64,000 nucleotides of DNA from Pirellulaceae bacterium (GTDB taxonomy: Bacteria > Planctomycetota > Planctomycetia > Pirellulales > Pirellulaceae): NCBI GenBank assembly GCA_022448645.1, contig JAKVBZ010000006.1, positions 80,293 to 144,292 of the forward strand, given 5' to 3'. Below, piece after piece: positions 54,962 to 61,382 of this stretch; the stretch's first letter is position 1; every line of letters starts with the position of its first letter. The notes beneath the pieces are model-generated. The model was not told the DNA's origin, made no database searches, and was given only the letters and a program-made list of their open reading frames with translations. The translations under genes were made by a program, and so were the position numbers.

Positions 54962-55858
54962 CTACTGCTTGGATTGCAATAGCTCACGTAGTGAGAATTG
55001 ATACTTCCCCAGTTTTCCACCGTAGTTACCGGCACTGATCGCGACCACTCCGTCGCCTGCTACAGCACGCATGGCGGCAGCCATGGCGGTGCCAACCGCC
55101 TGTTCCGACTCGCCATCCATTACAATCTCCAGCGCACAGTTCGCTTGGTCGTGCAAAGCCGATGGCACTCGGCCTCGCAAAGTCGGACAAAACGGATCGG
55201 AGGTAGAAGCCTTCAAAGCCTTGTACCGAGATCCAACCTTGCTGCCACTACGTGCGATTCCACCAGGAAACGGCGTAATAACTCCGGGTAGCTCAGCGAT
55301 TGCTTCGACGCCCCGTCGAGCCGCTGCCAAACCGGTAGCAAGATCGGTTGCTTGGACAATGATGTTTCCACCAGCCACCCCTTTGGCAACACCGATCTGA
55401 CTTTCCACCAGGAATTCACCATCCATCACCGGAATGCGCCAAAACCTACGACCGTCGACGATCTTACTCTTCTGAAATCCATCGCCAAAGAACCGAATAT
55501 GTTTTCCTAGAGCAATGCGTTCCGTGGACTGAGTCAATCCATCGAAGGCTGCCGTTGAGGCACACGTCATAATACATTGCCCTGTACGCTTGGCCATGGC
55601 TTGGCTGAGAGCTTCGGTGGAAAAACCGAATGCCAGCAAAGACACCCCCGGGCGTCCGTCAGGAGTCTCGGTTGGACTACATTCGTGTTCCAACCCCGCC
55701 TCACAATCACACGCGATGACCGAAGAACTGTACCCACAAAACTCCGACTTAGCTGCGTCTAGCCAATGGGCATCGTGGGCGGTGACGATTAATCGGCAAT
55801 AGCGCATGCCAAAAGCTTCAGCAAATGTATCGTCAATGTAGGTGGGACCCAAGTTCAC
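54962..55858 (-). CDS. ftr: Formylmethanofuran:tetrahydromethanopterin N-formyltransferase
   Basis: Ftr moves a formyl group between methanofuran and tetrahydromethanopterin in archaeal and methylotroph C1 metabolism; planctomycetes are known to carry H4MPT-linked genes. The N-terminal MNLGPTYIDDTFAEAFGMR and the central block SKFCG-like/KIVDGRRFWRIPVMDGEFLVE, plus QATDLATGLAAA and ITPFPGGIARSGSKVGS, match the family. At 298 aa it is full length. The start is GTG 55858 with GGAG 7 bases upstream. It lies 106 bases after acetoacetyl-CoA synthetase; no other H4MPT genes are in the window. Confidence 0.92.
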   Translation of the reverse strand: MNLGPTYIDDTFAEAFGMRYCRLIVTAHDAHWLDAAKSEFCGYSSSVIACDCEAGLEHECSPTETPDGRPGVSLLAFGFSTEALSQAMAKRTGQCIMTCASTAAFDGLTQSTERIALGKHIRFFGDGFQKSKIVDGRRFWRIPVMDGEFLVESQIGVAKGVAGGNIIVQATDLATGLAAARRGVEAIAELPGVITPFPGGIARSGSKVGSRYKALKASTSDPFCPTLRGRVPSALHDQANCALEIVMDGESEQAVGTAMAAAMRAVAGDGVVAISAGNYGGKLGKYQFSLRELLQSKQ

Positions 55859-55964
55859 AAAAGCGGCTCCAAAGTCACAAAGAATCTTGAACTATAGGAT
55901 ACTGAGCATCGACACGATCACCAGGGGGCGGCTATTGATTACTTCGGCCATGACTCGGAGTGAT

Positions 55965-57926
55965 TCAATCCTGCTGCAGTTCCGGCCGATCACGAAATCC
56001 GGCCAGAGATTCCGGATTCGCCAAAGCCCCCACGTTCTGCACAGGGCGGCTATGTACCATATTCTTGACAGCCAATTCGCTGATTTTGCCACTTCGAGTA
56101 ACCGGAATATCGTCCACTTGCAAGATTTTCGCAGGTAGATGGCGCGGAGTCGCCCCGGTGCGAATCGCCTGGAAAATCTTATTTCGCAGCGTTTCGTCGA
56201 GTTTGAGTTCGGGCCTCAGCTGAACGAATAGTAGGATCCGTGTGTCCTCCATCCACTCCTGTCCCACCGCCACGCTACTGACGACCTCATCCAAATCTTC
56301 CAGCTGTCGGTAGATCTCGGCGGTACCAATGCGAACTCCCCCGGGCATTAAAACGGCATCCGAACGGCCGTAAAAAACCATTCCTTTTTCTGCCGTCAAC
56401 ATCACATAGTCTCCGTGATGCCAAACCGAGTCAAATCGGGAGAAATAAGCATGGTGATACTTAGAACCATCTGGATCATTCCAAAATGAAATGGGCATCG
56501 ACGGGAAAGGGGCCGTACATACCAACTCTCCTTTTTGCTCAGCGATCGATTGTGCTTCGTCGTTGTAAACGTCCACCGCATATCCCAACGAGCGAGCCTG
56601 TAATTGGCCGCGGTAGACAGGCACCAGCGGACAACCCAAGGCAAAGCAGCCTATGATGTCGGTACCACCCGAAATAGAAGACAAGCACACGTCGGACTTG
56701 ATGTGTTCGTAGACATAGTCAAAACATTCCGGAACGAGAGTAGAACCCGTCGACAAAATCGCTCGCAGTGCATCAAGTGAGTGAGTTTCGCGAGGCCGTA
56801 GTCCGGCCTTTTTAATAGCTGAAATGAATCCTGCGCTGGTCCCAAAAATATTGATTTTCTCCTGTTCGGCCAGATCGAAGAGTATCCTTCCATCCCTCAA
56901 TAAGGGAGCTCCATCGTATAACACGACCGTCGCACCAACCGCCAAGCTTGACACGAGCCAATTCCACATCATCCAGCCGCAAGTAGTTGCATAAAAAATC
57001 GTATCGTTTCGGCTCAAATCGGTATGCAGGACGAGCTCCTTGAGATGTTCGATCAACGTGCCCCCCACACTGTGGACAATGCACTTGGGTTTGCCAGTCG
57101 TGCCTGACGAATACATCACGTACAACGGATGATCGAATGGCACCTGGGCAAACTCAATCGGATCTCCTTGGTCGGTCGCCAAGATATCTTCGAGCCAAAT
57201 TTTCTGCTGGTGATCCGCCGACCTGACGGTGGAAAGATCTCCCTCCCCGACATACCTCGCAACAATCACTTGCTCCACGGACGGCAGCGCCAACAAAATC
57301 TCGTCAATCTTGTCCAGCAAGGGAAAAACGCGACCTTTGTAATAGTATCCATCGGCGGTGATGAACACCTTGGGTTCGATTTGTCCAAATCGGTCAACGA
57401 CTCCTTCCAAACCGAAATCAGGCGAACAGGAAGACCAGACGGCACCCACAGATGTCGTCGCCAGCATGGCGATGACCGTGGCCGGCAAGTTCGGCATCAA
57501 CCCAGCCACACGATCCCCGGGACCGACACCTTGCTGGCGCAGATGGGCGGCCAAACTGGAAACTGACTGGTAGAGCTGGGCATACGTCAGGCGTTGTTGA
57601 GTCTTGTCTTCTCCCCAAAAAACCAGAGCCGTACGATCGTCGCGAAATCGCAGCAAGTTTTCCGCGAAGTTTAATCGAGAACCTTCAAACCAACGAGCAC
57701 CCGGCATGCGATTCGCACTGGACAAAACAGACGAATAGGGGACAGAAGCGCGGACCTCGCAAAACTTCCACACCGCTTCCCAAAATGCACACGGCGAGGC
57801 CACCGACCAATCGTAGAAGGCGTGAAAATCAGCAAAAGTGAGCCCGTGTTCGTCAGTCACTTGCTGCATCAACGGAGTCAGGTTGGCGCTACGCTGTTGG
57901 TCCGCGGAAGGTTGCCAGAGTTTCAT
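55965..57926 (-). CDS. Acetoacetate-CoA ligase (acetoacetyl-CoA synthetase)
   Basis: ATP-dependent acyl-CoA synthetase of the AMP-binding superfamily that activates acetoacetate. The P-loop block MYSSGTTGKPKCIVH, the adenylation block SGGTDIIGCFALGCPLVPV and the C-terminal GRSDAVLMPGGVRIG are intact, and the N-terminal RWFEGSRLNFAENLL is characteristic of AACS. ATG 57926 gives 653 aa, as expected; the frame to 58058 adds 44 unmatched residues. It may let the cell use ketone bodies or recycle polyhydroxybutyrate-type carbon. It precedes ftr on the same strand. Confidence 0.9.
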   Translation of the reverse strand: MKLWQPSADQQRSANLTPLMQQVTDEHGLTFADFHAFYDWSVASPCAFWEAVWKFCEVRASVPYSSVLSSANRMPGARWFEGSRLNFAENLLRFRDDRTALVFWGEDKTQQRLTYAQLYQSVSSLAAHLRQQGVGPGDRVAGLMPNLPATVIAMLATTSVGAVWSSCSPDFGLEGVVDRFGQIEPKVFITADGYYYKGRVFPLLDKIDEILLALPSVEQVIVARYVGEGDLSTVRSADHQQKIWLEDILATDQGDPIEFAQVPFDHPLYVMYSSGTTGKPKCIVHSVGGTLIEHLKELVLHTDLSRNDTIFYATTCGWMMWNWLVSSLAVGATVVLYDGAPLLRDGRILFDLAEQEKINIFGTSAGFISAIKKAGLRPRETHSLDALRAILSTGSTLVPECFDYVYEHIKSDVCLSSISGGTDIIGCFALGCPLVPVYRGQLQARSLGYAVDVYNDEAQSIAEQKGELVCTAPFPSMPISFWNDPDGSKYHHAYFSRFDSVWHHGDYVMLTAEKGMVFYGRSDAVLMPGGVRIGTAEIYRQLEDLDEVVSSVAVGQEWMEDTRILLFVQLRPELKLDETLRNKIFQAIRTGATPRHLPAKILQVDDIPVTRSGKISELAVKNMVHSRPVQNVGALANPESLAGFRDRPELQQD

Positions 57927-58133
57927 TGTCGTGTCTAGCTCTATTAGGTTCTTAGATGAGTTCGAGATAAAGGATGAGTTAACGTGGAGTGTCACCCGAT
58001 GTCTGGCCTTCTGGGAAACGAAATCATTCCCTGCCGGACGGAGTGTGCCCCATGCCACTTACCTTGCCATCCAACAAGTGTAGCCTTGGGCATGAGCATT
58101 ACACATGAGGGTCCAGGCGTTTAAGCAAGATCT

Positions 58134-59486
58134 TCACGGCGCTGCTAAACTGGCACACACAAGTTGTTCATCATTTCGTGCAAAAACACACCGGTCAGCG
58201 AAAGCCGGATGGGACCAACAGACTCCCTGACGCCGGGTTGGCTCCTGTAATTTGGTTGGCCGGATCAATTGTGCACGACTCGACTCGACATATCCTGATG
58301 ACGAAATCTTTCCGATCGCCAACTCGCCCTGTTCCGTAAAAATCCAAAGCCTTTCGCCTTGTGGTATCAAGCGCAAGGTGCTCCATCGCTGTTGAGGGAT
58401 CACCGTTTCGTTTTCCCAAACGCGATCTCCCGTCCGGACATCCAGGCAGCGCAACTCACCGTGGCTATCGACCCCAAAAATATGGTCACGGGTCAAGACC
58501 ACCTCTGCAATGCTGCTGTGAATTCCATCCGTGTGTTTTTCGTCAGATCCCTGTCGGTGCCACAACAGGTCGACGTCCATCTTATCGGGATGCAGCCGAA
58601 AAAGCATGGTACCCGAGAAAAAGCCACTGATCACTAGTTGATCGTCGAACCATACCGGCGAGGCAGCGTTCCGAATCCATTTTGTTTCGGGCGTGCGATA
58701 GTGCCAATACAAGTGCCCCGTTGCCGGATTTAACCCCACCAGTCGTTCGCCGGTCCAACAAACAACTACCGGTCGTCCCAATTGGCGAATGAGAATAGGA
58801 GAGCTGTAGGAGGCGTTGTCATTCAGGCTTTGCCAACGCAGAGCACCCGTCAACCGATCTAGTCCAACGAGACAAGCACCGTCGTCACCACCAATTTGCA
58901 GAATGACCAGGTTTTCAAAGATCAATGGTGCACTCGAAAGCCCCCACATCGGCATGCGGATGTTGAATTCCTGGGATAACTTCTTGTGCCAGTGTAACTC
59001 CCCAGACTGAACGTTTACACAAACAAGATCCCCCATCGTTCCCAGAGCATAGGCACGATCGTCGTGGATCGTGATAGCAGCCCGGGGGCCAGCTTGATGG
59101 TCCACCTCTTTGTAATCGCACTCATAGCGGTATTTCCACAATTCTTGGCCGCTAATGCTATGAAAGGCATGGATACGTTCGCTTTGCTTTGCTTGCGAGA
59201 CAACTCGATCAAACACGAACACACGACCGCTGGAGACCGTTGGCGCAGCATAGCCACCATCAATCTCAACGTCCCACAACAGGGGAAGTTGTCCTACGGG
59301 CAATTCTGTCAGCAATCCGTCTTCACGCCATATTCCGTCCCGAAGGGACCCACGCCATTGGGACCAGTCGGCAGCCGTAGAAATTGCGGGTAGGGCACAA
59401 AGCAACCAAACCACAGAGAGATACTTTCCGTTGATTCGCCTGTTTTCCTCTTGCCACGTCCGTTGACTTATTAGGTTTTTCATCAC
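58134..59486 (-). CDS. Exported PQQ-like beta-propeller repeat protein, copy 2
   Basis: A signal segment (VVWLLCALPAISTAA) is followed by ADWSQWRGSLRDGIW and propeller strands such as GELHWHKKL and ATGHLYWHYRT. It is a paralogue of 45397-46734; both end with WxHPAFA...VFARND..LVC.SLAA. The two sit about 11 kb apart in the same orientation. No catalytic residues could be assigned. The gene is followed upstream, on the opposite strand, by a decayed DUF1559 gene. Confidence 0.82.
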   Translation of the reverse strand: MMKNLISQRTWQEENRRINGKYLSVVWLLCALPAISTAADWSQWRGSLRDGIWREDGLLTELPVGQLPLLWDVEIDGGYAAPTVSSGRVFVFDRVVSQAKQSERIHAFHSISGQELWKYRYECDYKEVDHQAGPRAAITIHDDRAYALGTMGDLVCVNVQSGELHWHKKLSQEFNIRMPMWGLSSAPLIFENLVILQIGGDDGACLVGLDRLTGALRWQSLNDNASYSSPILIRQLGRPVVVCWTGERLVGLNPATGHLYWHYRTPETKWIRNAASPVWFDDQLVISGFFSGTMLFRLHPDKMDVDLLWHRQGSDEKHTDGIHSSIAEVVLTRDHIFGVDSHGELRCLDVRTGDRVWENETVIPQQRWSTLRLIPQGERLWIFTEQGELAIGKISSSGYVESSRAQLIRPTKLQEPTRRQGVCWSHPAFADRCVFARNDEQLVCASLAAP

Positions 59487-59540
59487 TCAGTACCTTGCGA
59501 GAAGGATTTCTGCCACTGACAAAGCGGTTCACGTGGTAGA

Positions 59541-59935
59541 TACCAATCGTCCCATTCGTCCAATTGTTGGTGATCCTCACTAACCTGATGACTTGCTTGC
59601 TCCCTGCCGTGCAAACCTCGCGCGAGGCCGCTCTGCGAAGTGCTTGTTTCAACAATATGCAGCAATTAGGACTTGCTTCGACAACGTCGAATCGACATTC
59701 GAGTTTTTCCCCCCAACCATACCAGCGATTTGGACGCTGGGGCGGAACAAGTAGGAGGTGACCACAACGACAGTTGGTCCCACCAAATTTCACCGTATCT
59801 CGAGTGGTCCAAAATCTTGGGATGCATTGGCCAGGTTCACATCACGCTACGTCAGCTCTCCATCAGACCACAAACAAACTCCACGAAACAGTCCGTCAAG
59901 CCGTCACAAAAGCACTGGCGATCTAGTGGTTAAAC
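59541..59935 (+). pseudogene. Truncated, frameshifted DUF1559 pseudogene
   Basis: Reading from about 59541 gives [20 protein letters not shown] and then [20 protein letters not shown], which aligns with [16 protein letters not shown]...[21 protein letters not shown] of the intact protein at 297-1307. The frame then shifts near 59690-59715, after which another frame (VFPPNHTS ... SWSHQISPYLEWSK) matches the next family blocks. The prepilin motif has lost its Glu (Q for E), no start codon or ribosome site is visible, and the C-terminal two thirds, including the H-X9-DG box, are missing. Confidence 0.75.
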
Positions 59936-60742
59936 TCCGTCAAAAGCCGTAAAACCGCCGTCGATGGGGACCACCGCACCCGTGACAAAGGTGGCCTGAT
60001 CAGACAATAGCCACAAAACACAACCAGCCACTTCGTGCGGGTCACCAAACCTGGCCATCGGTACGTTCTGCAAGATGGTCTCACCTCGTGGAGTCAATTT
60101 TCCCGATTGTTCGTCGATCAACAGAAATCGGTTCTGATCGGTGATCATGAAACCTGGTGCGATTGCGTTGACACGAATTTTAGGTGAGTACGTCTGGGCC
60201 ATGTGCACCGCTAGCCAAAGAGTAAAACTATTTGCCGCCGCTTTGCCGTTGGAATAAGCCAGTGCGCGAGAAAGGGGTTGCCCTCCTCCTACCGACGTAA
60301 TGTTTACGATTGCGCCAGATTCTTTTTCGGCAAACAGTTTCCCCACTGCCTGAGAAGGAATCACTGCACTTAAATAATTTAGATCCATGACTCGCCGAGT
60401 CTGATCTGGATCGATGTCGAAGAACGACAAATCGTCGGAAGTTGTGGTGTGACGGTCACCTCCACCTGCACCATTGATCAGAAAATCTACAGTTCCGAAC
60501 TGTGCCATAGTCGACTGCAATGCGGCAGCCACACTCGATTTGGAAACTGCGTCACAGGCAACCGCCAAAGCTTGCCCACCTGCTTCTTGATTGATTTCGT
60601 CAGCGCGGCGCTCAGCTGCCTCCGGCGAAATATCCCAAATTGCCACATTGGAACCAGCTCGTGCCAACGCGAAGGCGATCTGTCCTCCAATAGCTCCTCC
60701 GGCTCCAGTAATCACCGCTGTCTTTTGAGAGAAATCTGTCAT
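59930..60742 (-). CDS. Short-chain dehydrogenase/reductase (SDR)
   Basis: Classical SDR: VITGAGGAIGGQIAFALA (nucleotide site), INGAGGG (NAG-like), VNITSVGGG (Ser) and YSNGKAAA (YxxxK). The C-terminus ATFVTGAVVPIDGGF is typical. 270 aa. It differs clearly from the SDR at 12223. ATG 60742 begins right before the Rossmann strand. The neighbour on its 3' side is the DUF1559 pseudogene on the opposite strand; the substrate is unknown. Confidence 0.88.
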   Translation of the reverse strand: MTDFSQKTAVITGAGGAIGGQIAFALARAGSNVAIWDISPEAAERRADEINQEAGGQALAVACDAVSKSSVAAALQSTMAQFGTVDFLINGAGGGDRHTTTSDDLSFFDIDPDQTRRVMDLNYLSAVIPSQAVGKLFAEKESGAIVNITSVGGGQPLSRALAYSNGKAAANSFTLWLAVHMAQTYSPKIRVNAIAPGFMITDQNRFLLIDEQSGKLTPRGETILQNVPMARFGDPHEVAGCVLWLLSDQATFVTGAVVPIDGGFTAFDGV

Positions 60743-61382
60743 TTTTACAACTTAGATGTTCGCATGAAAAAAGTCACAATTTGGGATATTCCATCGTTGC
60801 CACGGCCAGGCAGCATGGTCACCGTCACGTCTCAGATGGGGCGCACGACCACTTCACAATATATCTTCACCCCTGGTGACTGTGAAACAGCCCCTAGAGG
60901 ATCAACGATGAGACACAGCACATACCACGAGATTCGTGGTTACATGGAACAGGAAGAACTGGAGCTCAGATCCCATCTCAGGGTCAAAAGTCCTCTGTTC
61001 AACTTTGAGTGTTCAGGGCTGCTCATGATCCAACATCTCGGGTACGCCAACGACCGTCTCTCTGCAATTCTTAGCATCAAACAGCACAAATTTGGGGTTC
61101 GCGTTAATTTGGGTGAACAAAATCGTTCGATCGGGAGGCGATTACCCCTATTAACATTTGACGAATTGTGAATTTTTTGGCGATAATGGACAGTTGGCTT
61201 TGGTCCACAATATGCAGTGTTGCAGTTGCTCCGTTCCCAATGGGAAGAGGAATTATTGAGTAGCTTACAAACTGCCAAGCCAGTACTTCGGACAACTTGG
61301 CAGCTGACCTCTTACCTTCTTCGGCGAGGTCACCCAACGCAACTTGACGAAGGCCTATCGGAACAAGAGCAGGAGACGGTGA
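60743..61382. other. Divergent 640-bp region with no supported gene
   Basis: A 135-codon plus-strand frame (60764-61171) has no ribosome site and no known motif. TTTGAGTGTTCAGGGCTGCT (61004-61023) is weakly like the intergenic repeat at 43357 and 45331. AGGAGA at 61369-61374 is the ribosome site of the next gene. Confidence 0.4.

Noticed and set aside
60764..61171. 135-codon plus-strand frame upstream of the FG-GAP gene
   Set aside because: No ribosome site, no motif, odd composition; region also contains a repeat-like sequence.
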